Positions 7,407-14,343 of a stretch of 25,801 nucleotides of DNA are shown one piece after another. Under the pieces are notes generated by a model that searched no databases, was not told the DNA's origin, and was given only the letters and a program-made list of their open reading frames with translations. The stretch lies in the NCBI GenBank assembly GCA_047639615.1, contig JBLIOL010000030.1:1-25801 (forward strand), given 5' to 3'. The position numbers were made by a program, and so were the translations under genes. Within the stretch, counting starts at the first letter, position 1; each line of letters starts with the position of its first letter. The stretch is from CAYWNK01 sp047639615 (GTDB lineage: Bacteria > Planctomycetota > UBA1135 > GCA-002686595).

Positions 7407-7878
7407 TGTTCCACGTGGAACATCCGGCCCCGAGCTCTCCAGATTGTTCCACGTGGAACATCCGATCCTGAGCTCACCTGATTGTTCCACGTGGAACATC
7501 CGGTCCCGAGCTCAACTGATTGTTCCACGTGGAACATCCGGCCCCGAGCTCAACTGAGTGTTCCACGTGGAACATCCGGCCCCGAGCTCAACTGAGTGTT
7601 CCACGTGGAACATCCGGTCCCGAGCTCACCTGAGTGTTCCACGTGGAACATCCGAACCCGAGCTCTCCTGAGTGTTCCACGTGGAACATCCGGCCCCGAG
7701 CTCTCCTGAGTGTTCCACGTGAAACATCCGGTCCCGAGCTCTCCTGAGTGTTCCACGTGGAACATCCGGTCCCGAGCTCTCCAGAGTGTTCCACGTGGAA
7801 CATCCGATCCCGAGCTCACCTGATTGTTCCACGTGGAACATCCGAGCCGGAGCTCAACTAAGTGTTCCACGTGGAACA
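7407..7878. repeat. parS: Tandem array of 13 parS centromere sites, 38-bp period
   Basis: TGTTCCACGTGGAACA, a perfect 16-bp palindrome matching the chromosomal ParB (Spo0J-type) parS consensus TGTTNCACGTGNAACA, starts at 7407, 7445, 7483, 7521, 7559, 7597, 7635, 7673, 7711, 7749, 7787, 7825 and 7863. Every interval is exactly 38 bp. Twelve copies are identical; the ninth (7711-7726) has A for G at 7722. The 22-bp spacers are related: all begin TCCG and all contain GAGCTC near their middle. The array lies 347 bp beyond the 3' end of parB, so it is presumably loaded by that ParB. Flanking sequence outside the array is unrelated apart from a few bases on each side. Confidence 0.96.
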
Positions 7879-8058
7879 TGGCAGAGCTGCGAGGAAGGAA
7901 ACCAAAGGGCCCTGGTGAAAGCTGTTGTGTTTCCACAACCGTTACCGCTTTGCCCTGGCCAAGAAACAGAAAGGAACAAGGCTGGAAGCTAGGTACACGG
8001 AGGACCGTGCCGCAGGGATTGAGGTCCTGCCGAAAACGGCCAAAAAGGGCAGCACAGG

Positions 8059-8129
8059 GCCCGCTAGGCAGTTCCCAGCGGGCACGAAGAAGGCCGCCCC
8101 AGGTGCAGGATGCACTCGCAGGGGCGGCC
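8059..8129 (-). terminator. Possible parB terminator: two adjacent GC-rich stem-loops
   Basis: GGCCGCCCC (8092-8100) pairs with GGGGCGGCC (8121-8129), with a smaller GTGCA/TGCAC stem inside its loop. GCCCGCT (8059-8065) pairs with AGCGGGC (8077-8083). Reading in the parB direction, a run of five U residues (opposite 8042-8046) lies about a dozen bases past the second stem. The weak U-tract spacing makes this only a plausible terminator, placed between parB and the parS array. Confidence 0.4.
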
Positions 8130-8164
8130 ATTAGGTCCAGGCTGGCCTGGTGTGGGTGTTTTGG

Positions 8165-8173
8165 TTATCCACA
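8165..8173 (+). promoter_or_regulatory. Consensus DnaA box
   Basis: TTATCCACA is an exact match to the classical DnaA-binding nonamer. Only one perfect copy is seen, no AT-rich unwinding region is evident and dnaA is not in the window, so this alone does not mark oriC. Its position between parB and the parS array is suggestive. Confidence 0.35.
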
Positions 8174-8225
8174 AACCACCAACTACTCGCGGAGCGGCTT
8201 GTGGGGCGTTGCGGGGAGGAGCCGA

Positions 8226-9098
8226 CTACTCCAGTTGGGACTTGGGAGCCAAGAGCTCGACGATGGCTTCCAATTGGTCCCTGTCGCCATACTTCAGGGT
8301 GATCTGGCCCTTGTAGGCCTTACCGTTCTTAAGGTCGACTTGGACGCCCAGCGCTTCACGAATACGCTTCTCGAAGTCCTTAGCCCAGGGGGCCTGAGGG
8401 TCGACCTTGGGAGTAGGCTCGTCTGAAGCACTGGCGGGGGAGGCGTCCGGGGTGCGCACTAGCTGCTCTGTCTGGCGCACAGAGAGCTCATCTCGAACAA
8501 CGGCCGCCAGTGCCTTCTGGAGAAGGACGTCGTCGTTGAGGCCTGCCAGAGCCCGTGCGTGGCCCATGCTGATGAGGCCGGAGACCAAGGCGTCCTGAGC
8601 ATCCTCGCCGAGGTCCAGGAGACGTAAGTGGTTGGCCACCGTGGAACGCTTGAGGCCAACTCGCTCGGCAACCTGAGCTTGGGTCATTCCGACCTGCTGC
8701 ATGAGCTCCTCAAAACCGCGCGCCTTCTCCATGGGGTCAAGGTCCTGACGCTGCAGGTTCTCGACCATGGCCAGCTCGAGCAGCCGGTTGTCGTCGACAC
8801 CCTCCAGGATCACCACCGGAATCTCCGCTAGGCCGGCTAGGCGCGAGGCACGCCAGCGCCGCTCACCAGATACGATTTCGTAGCCACCGTCAATCTGGCG
8901 CACACAGATGGGCTGAAGTACCCCGTGCAGACGGATGCTATCTCTGAGCTCCTCGAGATGCGTGCTGTCGAAGGTCTTCCGCGGTTGATTCGGATTCGGT
9001 CGGATCTTGGTGATGGCCAAGATCCTGCTGCCAACCTCGAGCGCTTCCGGTGAGCCCCCGGCAATCAAGGAATCGAGTCCCCGTCCCAGTGCGTGCAT
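8226..9098 (-). CDS. parB: Chromosome-partitioning protein ParB (CTP-dependent clamp)
   Basis: This 290-residue protein is a full-length ParB/Spo0J. The N-terminus MHALGRGLDSLI matches the conserved ParA-interaction peptide and fixes the start at ATG 9098, although the frame is open further upstream. The CTP-binding domain shows HGVLQPI (about 59-64), GERRWRAS (78-85) and ENLQRQDLDP (113-122). A helix-turn-helix (about 137-160, GMTQAQVAERVGLKRSTVANH) should read parS. After a Pro/Ser/Ala-rich linker (216-235), residues 236-285 form the dimerisation domain. ParB binds parS, closes with CTP and spreads along DNA to build the segregation complex. No parA is adjacent, which is unusual. Thirteen parS sites lie just past its 3' end. 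Confidence 0.96.
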   Translation of the reverse strand: MHALGRGLDSLIAGGSPEALEVGSRILAITKIRPNPNQPRKTFDSTHLEELRDSIRLHGVLQPICVRQIDGGYEIVSGERRWRASRLAGLAEIPVVILEGVDDNRLLELAMVENLQRQDLDPMEKARGFEELMQQVGMTQAQVAERVGLKRSTVANHLRLLDLGEDAQDALVSGLISMGHARALAGLNDDVLLQKALAAVVRDELSVRQTEQLVRTPDASPASASDEPTPKVDPQAPWAKDFEKRIREALGVQVDLKNGKAYKGQITLKYGDRDQLEAIVELLAPKSQLE

Positions 9099-9131
9099 GA
9101 TCGTAGATGAGTGTGTGTCTCCCAAGAGGGA

Positions 9132-9162
9132 GCGGTCAGGCGACCGCACTGTCCCAGTGCGG
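9132..9162. promoter_or_regulatory. Two overlapping dyads in the parB promoter region
   Basis: GCGGTC (9132-9137) pairs with GACCGC (9142-9147), while CCGCACTG (9144-9151) pairs with CAGTGCGG (9155-9162). The two stems share 9144-9147, so they are mutually exclusive in RNA. On DNA they could be overlapping operators. They lie 34 bases upstream of the parB ATG in the 142-bp divergent gap. Confidence 0.4.
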
Positions 9163-9240
9163 GAAGGTGCTAGACTAGACGCCTCGCGGGGGGTGTCAAG
9201 CCGATCAGGCAAGAGCATCAATTCGAGCCACTGCCCAAAC

Positions 9241-10011
9241 ATGGTCGCTTCGCAAGACACAACACCTCAGAACCCCGCAATCCCGGCCCGCGCCGGACTG
9301 GGCGGCCTACTCGCCATTCCATCCTGGGTTCTCTTGAGCCTCTTGCGCAGGCCCACCGTGTGGATCTGGCTTGGGCTCCTATCCGCGTTTTGGCCAGCCT
9401 TGGTCAAATTCTCCGAACTCGGACTAACCACCGATCAAGCAACCCCACAGGCCGCCCTCTACGAACTCTGTTTCGTGTCGCTGCTAGTTGGGGCCTTCGT
9501 TGGAACCTCACTGCTCGACAAGCACCAAGCGCTGTTCCTGAGAGCCGCTCCCAATCGTCGTCTCGGGGCAGAAGCGCTCGGGCTTGCCTCAGCTTGCATA
9601 CCTTTCCTCATCGCGGCCCTAGCGCCCGCCCTGGCCTACGGAGCCGGCACCCACGACCTGGGTTTTGCCGACCTCCCGGCGCGCTGCCTACTTGCGGGGG
9701 CACACATGGTGGCTGTAGCGATGGTGCTCCTGCATCTCCCTTTGGGAACAACTGCCAGGCGAGCAATTCTGCCGTTCGCCGTGTGGCTCCTGCCGGCTAC
9801 CGTCCCGCCTGAATCTGCCCTTTCACCATGGATTCACCGGGTTCTTGGCATTGCGCAACGCCTGACACCCGATGGAGTTTTGAACTCGGGCGGAGGCAGA
9901 GAAGTGGGGGACTGGGCCGGCTGGCTCCTAACCACTCTGGGCTGGGTCCTACTTGCCTGGCTCACAGCAAGAGCGCAGCCGCGCAACCATGCGATACGCG
10001 ATCCTCGGTGA
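9241..10011 (+). CDS. Polytopic membrane protein, unknown function
   Basis: From ATG 9241 this encodes 256 residues with about six hydrophobic segments (roughly 37-57, 72-92, 111-133, 148-167, 172-190 and 225-242), separated by short charged loops such as LDKHQALFLRAAPNRRLGAE. This arrangement resembles ABC-2-type permease subunits, but no ATPase gene is adjacent and no signature motif is visible, so I leave it unnamed. The frame is open further upstream over the parB start; hydrophobic similarity and the divergent promoter gap favour 9241. Its 3' end overlaps the start of the metallophosphoesterase gene by 23 bases, implying co-transcription. Confidence 0.72.
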   Translation: MVASQDTTPQNPAIPARAGLGGLLAIPSWVLLSLLRRPTVWIWLGLLSAFWPALVKFSELGLTTDQATPQAALYELCFVSLLVGAFVGTSLLDKHQALFLRAAPNRRLGAEALGLASACIPFLIAALAPALAYGAGTHDLGFADLPARCLLAGAHMVAVAMVLLHLPLGTTARRAILPFAVWLLPATVPPESALSPWIHRVLGIAQRLTPDGVLNSGGGREVGDWAGWLLTTLGWVLLAWLTARAQPRNHAIRDPR

Positions 10012-10723
10012 CATCCACGCTAACCTGACCGCCCTCGAAACGGTCCTAGACGACGCTGAGAAAGCGGGCGTCGGGCAGATCGTGAGCGTTGGGGATGTGG
10101 TCGGCTACGGAGCAGCTCCGTGCGAGGCCATTCGCATCCTGCGCGAGCGCGAGGCCATCGTCGTCAAGGGCAACCACGACGCCGCCTGCACAGGCGAGCT
10201 GGATACCACCTTCTTCAATCCTTACGCCCGGGCTGCGGTGGATTGGACGCAGCAGCAGCTCAGCGACGAGGATTTTGCCTGGTTGCGCGGCCTGCCGCTC
10301 ACCGCCGTCCTGCCCGACCTGGCCGTAGCCCACGGCACCTGGACCTGCCCCGAGCGCTACGACTACGTGCAAACCATCGAGGACGCGGAACCGTCCCTGG
10401 CGGAACAGCCGCGCAAGGTCTGCTTCGTGGGCCACACCCACGTGCCTGTGACGCTCATGCGCACCAACGACGACCCGCACTGCACGAACGTCTTCATGGA
10501 GAGCGAAATCGATCTCAGTCAAGCGGTTCGCGCGCTGGTGAACATCGGCAGCGTCGGCCAACCACGGGACGAAGACCCGCGAGCCGCCTGGGGGCTGTTC
10601 GATTCAGACACCATGCGAGTCGAAATTAAACGCCTGCCCTACAACATCGATGTGGAGGCTGCGCGCATCCGTGATGCGTGCCTACCTGGAATTCTAGCGG
10701 ATCGCCTGTTCTTGGGCATCTAG
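9989..10723 (+). CDS. YfcE/MJ0936-type metallophosphoesterase
   Basis: This 244-residue protein is a calcineurin-like phosphoesterase (PF12850 type) with every metal-binding block present: GDIHAN (7-12), GDVVGYG (35-41), GNHD (61-64), AHGTW (114-118) and GHTHVP (148-153). Such enzymes hydrolyse phosphodiesters or phosphomonoesters with a two-metal centre; the natural substrate is usually unknown. The late NIGSVGQPRD segment is also typical. The start ATG 9989 is fixed by MRYAILGDIHAN and lies inside the upstream membrane-protein gene. The gene ends 22 bases from the convergent HPr-domain gene. Confidence 0.9.
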   Translation: MRYAILGDIHANLTALETVLDDAEKAGVGQIVSVGDVVGYGAAPCEAIRILREREAIVVKGNHDAACTGELDTTFFNPYARAAVDWTQQQLSDEDFAWLRGLPLTAVLPDLAVAHGTWTCPERYDYVQTIEDAEPSLAEQPRKVCFVGHTHVPVTLMRTNDDPHCTNVFMESEIDLSQAVRALVNIGSVGQPRDEDPRAAWGLFDSDTMRVEIKRLPYNIDVEAARIRDACLPGILADRLFLGI

Positions 10724-10745
10724 CCCAGGATTAGACGCGTTTCTA

Positions 10746-12059
10746 CTAGATCCGCAGATACTCCAACTCCGCTGGCAAGGTCTCCATGCCGGCCTCGCCA
10801 AAACCGTGCTCGAAGAGCAGGCCGATGTCCGCTAGCGGGCGCTCGTCACCATGGAAGGTGAAGCTGCGCGCCTCCGTATTCGAACCCACGAGGATCATGA
10901 GCTCGAGGATCGAACTAGCGTTGCAGGTGGAGCCACCGAGCTCCATCTCCACGGGCGTTCCGTAGTGATTGACCACCGAAACGAGCATGGATGCCGGCCT
11001 AGCGTGGAGCACTAGGTGATCGGCGAGGGTTAGCTCAAGGGATTGGATGTTGGTGTATGTCGGCAACAGTTCCTCCGCAAGTGGGGCGCCCAGGGCGATG
11101 AATCGTAGGGCCCAGTGTAGAAGATCCTCGAGGATGACCTCCTGTACATTCTCGCGGGCAACCAGCCTCGACAGGCGCTCCTCGAGGCTATCCGAGCGTA
11201 CACCGCTCTCGTGGCGGTCTACGAAGTGGGTTAGCTGGGTGGTCGCCTGGAATAGGTGCAGGGCAGCCGAAATGTACCCTCGCAGGCTCTGGAGGCGCTC
11301 ATCGCGGCTCTCAAGAAGGGTATTGCCAATGTGGGTGTCGTAGGCCGACTGCAGATTGTGAATCGTGGCCTCATGCACCCGGGCTAGCTCCTCGGTGCAG
11401 TGCTCACCGAGGACTTTGGCCCGATCGCAGCCCGGAAGAGCACTCAAACCAGCCCGCTGCAGCATGGCGTGGGCCTCGAGATACTTGGAAGCCACCTCCG
11501 CGATGCGCGGCTCCTCGCCGTCGATGTGCTCCTGATCCACATTACGCGGCAGGCGCGGACGCAGGGTCTCCTGGGAGAGATCGCCGCCTTCACCGGTCAT
11601 GGGTGCGAACTCGAGCTTCAGGGTGCAAGCCTCATCGATCCAAGCGCTGAGCAGCGCCGCCTGAGCATCCTGCACGAAGCAGCGCACGCGCTCCACGGCC
11701 GCATTGGCCGAAGCTGCCTCACCTGACGAGAGTGCCTCGAGCACCCCATAGCTAGCCAGACGCTTGCTCAGATGCGAAATGGAAAGCCCAGCCAAGCTGA
11801 AACCTCGAATCGAGGCAGTCAGCTCGGTCAGATAGCAAAAAGTCCGGTTGTAGCGGGCGCCATAATCGTCCAGCAGACCTTCCAACTCATCCGCCTCGGC
11901 GTGCAGCTGAAAGTGATCCCTTTTGCGCCACGGACCCGGACGGTTCTTGGAACCTGCGCACAGGGAATGGGCCAGAAAAGCGAAGCGTTGGGCATGCCCT
12001 GCGAGCTCAGCGGCAAAGTCCCGTTCGTGGACGACGGTATCGAGGGAAATCTCGGTCAT
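10746..12059 (-). CDS. Large protein with C-terminal HPr-like phosphocarrier domain
   Basis: This 437-residue protein has an unrecognised, mostly helical N-terminal region (1-340, rich in Leu/Ala/Glu with several His and Arg). Residues 343-425 resemble HPr of the phosphotransferase system. The HPr active-site motif LHARPAS is intact with His352, and NASSILELM places Ser383 exactly 31 residues later, matching the His15-Ser46 spacing of classical HPr. Free HPr has about 88 residues, so this is a fusion. By family knowledge His would be phosphorylated by enzyme I and Ser by HPr kinase; neither gene is here. The gene is divergent from the sigma factor, whose frame could begin overlapping this ATG, and convergent with the phosphoesterase. 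Confidence 0.78.
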   Translation of the reverse strand: MTEISLDTVVHERDFAAELAGHAQRFAFLAHSLCAGSKNRPGPWRKRDHFQLHAEADELEGLLDDYGARYNRTFCYLTELTASIRGFSLAGLSISHLSKRLASYGVLEALSSGEAASANAAVERVRCFVQDAQAALLSAWIDEACTLKLEFAPMTGEGGDLSQETLRPRLPRNVDQEHIDGEEPRIAEVASKYLEAHAMLQRAGLSALPGCDRAKVLGEHCTEELARVHEATIHNLQSAYDTHIGNTLLESRDERLQSLRGYISAALHLFQATTQLTHFVDRHESGVRSDSLEERLSRLVARENVQEVILEDLLHWALRFIALGAPLAEELLPTYTNIQSLELTLADHLVLHARPASMLVSVVNHYGTPVEMELGGSTCNASSILELMILVGSNTEARSFTFHGDERPLADIGLLFEHGFGEAGMETLPAELEYLRI

Positions 12060-12231
12060 GGATCAGAACGATTCGAAGCGCTCTGGGGAACATCTTACCC
12101 GAGCGACCACTGGCGAATGGCCCACGATCTGGCTCAAGACCAGGGAATCGCACTGTCGACCAAGAGGGAGTCCAGCGACGGATTGTTCCAAAGCAACCTC
12201 GTCCAGAGTCCCCTTCAAAAGTACCCATACT

Positions 12232-13044
12232 GTGTCCTCCGAACGCTGCCTAGAAACCTACCTGCAGGAGATCAACGAAGTTGCCCTGCTCACGGCCGAT
12301 CAAGAAAAGGAACTGGGCGCACGCGTCCAATCCGGAGACCTGGAGGCCCGCGAACACCTGATTCGTGCCAATCTGCGACTGGTGGTGTCGATCGCCAAGA
12401 TCTACTCCGAGCGCGGGCTCTCGCTCGCTGACCTGATCGCGGAGGGCAACATCGGTTTGCTCAAGGCTGCCGAGAAGTTCGACCCAGCCGCAGGCTGTCG
12501 CTTCTCGACCTACGGCACCTGGTGGATCAAGCAATCGATCCGCCGCGCCCTGACCAACACGGTCAAGGCCGTGCGCGTGCCCGGCTACATGTCGGAGATG
12601 ATCTCGAAGTGGCGCTCGGTAAGTCAGGAGCTGGCCTACTACCTAGGCCGCCTGCCCTCCGTGGAAGAGGTCGCTCAGGAGCTCGGCATTCCGCCCGAGA
12701 CCTGGCCGCTACTCAAGCGCACGATCGAGACCTCCGGCAATAGCGGCGATGTCTCCCTGGATGTGATCGGTCAGAACCAGGACACGGTCGAGGACGAGCG
12801 CGCTCACAACCCTGAGGATGTGTCCACGCAGAAGGACCTGCTGGCCAAGCTCGAAGAGCTGCTAGGCGTCATCGACGAGCGCGAATCCACCATTCTGCGC
12901 CTGCGCTACGGCCTCGGCAGCCCGGATGGGGAAGCCATGACCCTCAAGGAAATCGGCAAGGTCGTGGGCCTCACCCGCGAGCGCGTGCGGCAGATCGAGC
13001 AGGGCGCTTTGAAGAAGCTCTACTGCGTGATGGGGGACGAGTAG
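12232..13044 (+). CDS. RNA polymerase sigma factor, sigma-70 family group 2 type
   Basis: From GTG 12232 this encodes 270 residues: region 1.2 (about 8-36, ETYLQEINEVALLT), region 2 (about 40-108, with ANLRLVVSIAKIY, the core-binding DLIAEGNIGLLKAAEKFD and the -10-reading FSTYGTWWIKQSIRRAL), region 3 (about 115-185) and region 4 (about 205-265, ending in a TLKEIGKVVGLTRERVRQIEQ helix-turn-helix for the -35). Region 1.1 is absent and the length is short, so this is a RpoD/RpoS-like alternative sigma factor rather than the housekeeping one. The frame is open to 11923 and an ATG at 12058 exists, but residues encoded before 12232 look non-coding. No anti-sigma gene is adjacent. Confidence 0.92.
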   Translation: MSSERCLETYLQEINEVALLTADQEKELGARVQSGDLEAREHLIRANLRLVVSIAKIYSERGLSLADLIAEGNIGLLKAAEKFDPAAGCRFSTYGTWWIKQSIRRALTNTVKAVRVPGYMSEMISKWRSVSQELAYYLGRLPSVEEVAQELGIPPETWPLLKRTIETSGNSGDVSLDVIGQNQDTVEDERAHNPEDVSTQKDLLAKLEELLGVIDERESTILRLRYGLGSPDGEAMTLKEIGKVVGLTRERVRQIEQGALKKLYCVMGDE

Positions 13045-13051
13045 GCCTCAC

Positions 13052-13084
13052 CTACTCGCGGTCTACTCGCGGGCCTACTCGCGG
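13052..13084. repeat. Three 10-bp direct repeats at a convergent gene junction
   Basis: CTACTCGCGG occurs at 13052-13061, 13063-13072 and 13075-13084. The third copy carries the stop codon of the minus-strand gene, so the duplication created extra copies of its last codons and stop. One further copy is at 8183-8192, just past parB. Confidence 0.6.
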
Positions 13085-14328
13085 CCGACGTAGCGACCCC
13101 AGGCCGCTTCGAAGTCCTTCTCCTTGTAGCCCAGCGCCTTCTTGAAGTGCGTGGCTGAGCCCTTGCCGGCTTGGGCGCCGAGCACGAAGTTGCGGAAGCC
13201 CGCGCGCCATTTGCCGTCCTTGCCGCGCAGGCAATAGTCAACCAGGGTGCCGGCCTGGGCGAAGGCCAGATCGCCGTTCTTGGAGTAGAGATCCGAGACG
13301 CTCATGTTGAGCACGCTCTTGAGGCCCCGGGGCTTCTTGGCGTTCAGGTGCAGGCCACGATCGAGCTTGTTGTCACGGGACGGATCCCAGTCGATCTCGG
13401 TGGCGCCGATGGTGTGCAGGTTTAGGGCCGCGGAGAAGTTGCGCGAGAGCCCTAGGGAAACCCAAGCCGGTAGGGCCGAGCGCGTGCCCGCCTCAAAGCT
13501 GGCCTCGTAGAGAAACATCTCGGTCAGTGAGAGCAGCATGTCCCCAGTGCGGAAGCCCAGGTGGGCATCGAGGGTCACGCGCACATCGCCGGAGGAGAAC
13601 TCGCTCTGGATGCGACTGCCGCCCGGGTGGGACTTCTCGTCCGCGTGCACGTGCAGCTCCGCGCGGCGTGTGGGTGATAAGAGGCCGAGCTCACTGCCGT
13701 AGTGGTCGAAGAAGTACCGGAAGACCATCTCGGTCTGGATCAGGCCATGCAGGGCCTCATCGAGCGCCAGGTTCGTGCGCAGATCAAAGTGCGCGCTGCT
13801 GAAGATCCAACAGCTGCCCCACTCCGCTGTCTTCTCCGACAGGTGCTCCCAGAAGATCCACTTGCCGTCGATGCGCACGCGCCAGCGCTTGCCCTTCTTC
13901 GAGTGGCCTAGAGCCTTATGGGAGACCTCGTCGGTGGAGTCCTTGACCAGGGCCAGCCAATAGGCCAATTGCGCCTCACCCGCCAAACCGCCGGCCGTGA
14001 ACTCCTCGGCCAGGGTGCGCATGTCCGAGGCGCTGCCGCCCGTAAGTCCCTTGAAGAGACGCGGGAGCAACTCCGCATGCTTCTCCTCGGCCCAGATGTA
14101 GCTGTCCACGTCTTCGCGCTCGTACTCCTTGTGCTTGCTCTTCACGCGCAGCACGATCTTCTCGTCGTCCACGAGCACGATGCGTCCCTCGATGACCTTG
14201 CCGCGCTTCTTCAGCGTGATGCTGTCCACCGGCTGGGCGAAATCATCAGCGACGGCCACGTGGGTCGTGACCAACGAAACAATGGCGAGGACTAGTAAGG
14301 TCCGAAGGGCAGCGAGCATGAACGGCAT
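13075..14328 (-). CDS. Secreted protein resembling an inactive gluzincin-type metallopeptidase
   Basis: This 417-residue protein has a clear signal peptide (about 1-27, LRTLLVLAIVSLVTTHVAVA then DD). Residues 35-80 form a small beta-rich region. Residues 200-300 look like the catalytic part of DUF1570/MA-like peptidases: FRYFFDHYGSELGL, then AELHVHADEK, then LLSLTEMFLYEA followed by ALPAWVSLGLS. In active relatives the last two blocks read as a HExxH helix and LPxWLxEGLA. Here both zinc histidines are replaced (SLTEMF) and the downstream glutamate is Ser, so catalysis is unlikely. The start lies 15 bases from the divergent DDAH gene. This reading rests on pattern, not alignment. Confidence 0.7.
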   Translation of the reverse strand: MPFMLAALRTLLVLAIVSLVTTHVAVADDFAQPVDSITLKKRGKVIEGRIVLVDDEKIVLRVKSKHKEYEREDVDSYIWAEEKHAELLPRLFKGLTGGSASDMRTLAEEFTAGGLAGEAQLAYWLALVKDSTDEVSHKALGHSKKGKRWRVRIDGKWIFWEHLSEKTAEWGSCWIFSSAHFDLRTNLALDEALHGLIQTEMVFRYFFDHYGSELGLLSPTRRAELHVHADEKSHPGGSRIQSEFSSGDVRVTLDAHLGFRTGDMLLSLTEMFLYEASFEAGTRSALPAWVSLGLSRNFSAALNLHTIGATEIDWDPSRDNKLDRGLHLNAKKPRGLKSVLNMSVSDLYSKNGDLAFAQAGTLVDYCLRGKDGKWRAGFRNFVLGAQAGKGSATHFKKALGYKEKDFEAAWGRYVGRE

Positions 14329-14343
14329 CCTGGGGGAAGAGGA

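Larger units (their letters stand above)
7115..8225. other. 1.1-kb non-coding region between cyclophilin and parB genes
   Basis: After the terminator, 7172-7406 has no gene; its only notable structure is the dyad ACACTGA/TCAGTGT at 7206-7225. The parS array fills 7407-7878. From 7879 to 8225 there is no credible ORF; it holds GTTGTG/CACAAC at 7924-7939, two GC-rich stem-loops (8059-8083 and 8092-8129) and a consensus DnaA box at 8165-8173. Open frames crossing the array are by-products of the repeat. Confidence 0.7.

Noticed and set aside
7407..7878. CRISPR array
   Set aside because: The repeated unit is a 16-bp perfect palindrome, the spacers are near copies of each other, and no cas gene is nearby.
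7322..8131. Several open frames (71-193 codons) across the parS array with a repeating FHVEH-type peptide
   Set aside because: The repeat simply lacks stop codons in those frames. The peptide period is the 38-bp repeat read in turn, and the same peptide appears in all three minus-strand frames.
7824..8426. Plus-strand 200-codon ORF overlapping the parB 3' end
   Set aside because: It runs antisense to parB and through the parS array, and has no recognisable protein features.
9007..9240. Longer N-terminus for the membrane protein starting at 9241
   Set aside because: The extension is antisense to the conserved ParB N-terminus and looks non-coding.
11923..12231. N-terminal extension of the sigma factor
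   Set aside because: Residues there are Arg/Ser/Cys/Pro-rich and unlike region 1.1; much of it lies antisense to the HPr-domain gene.
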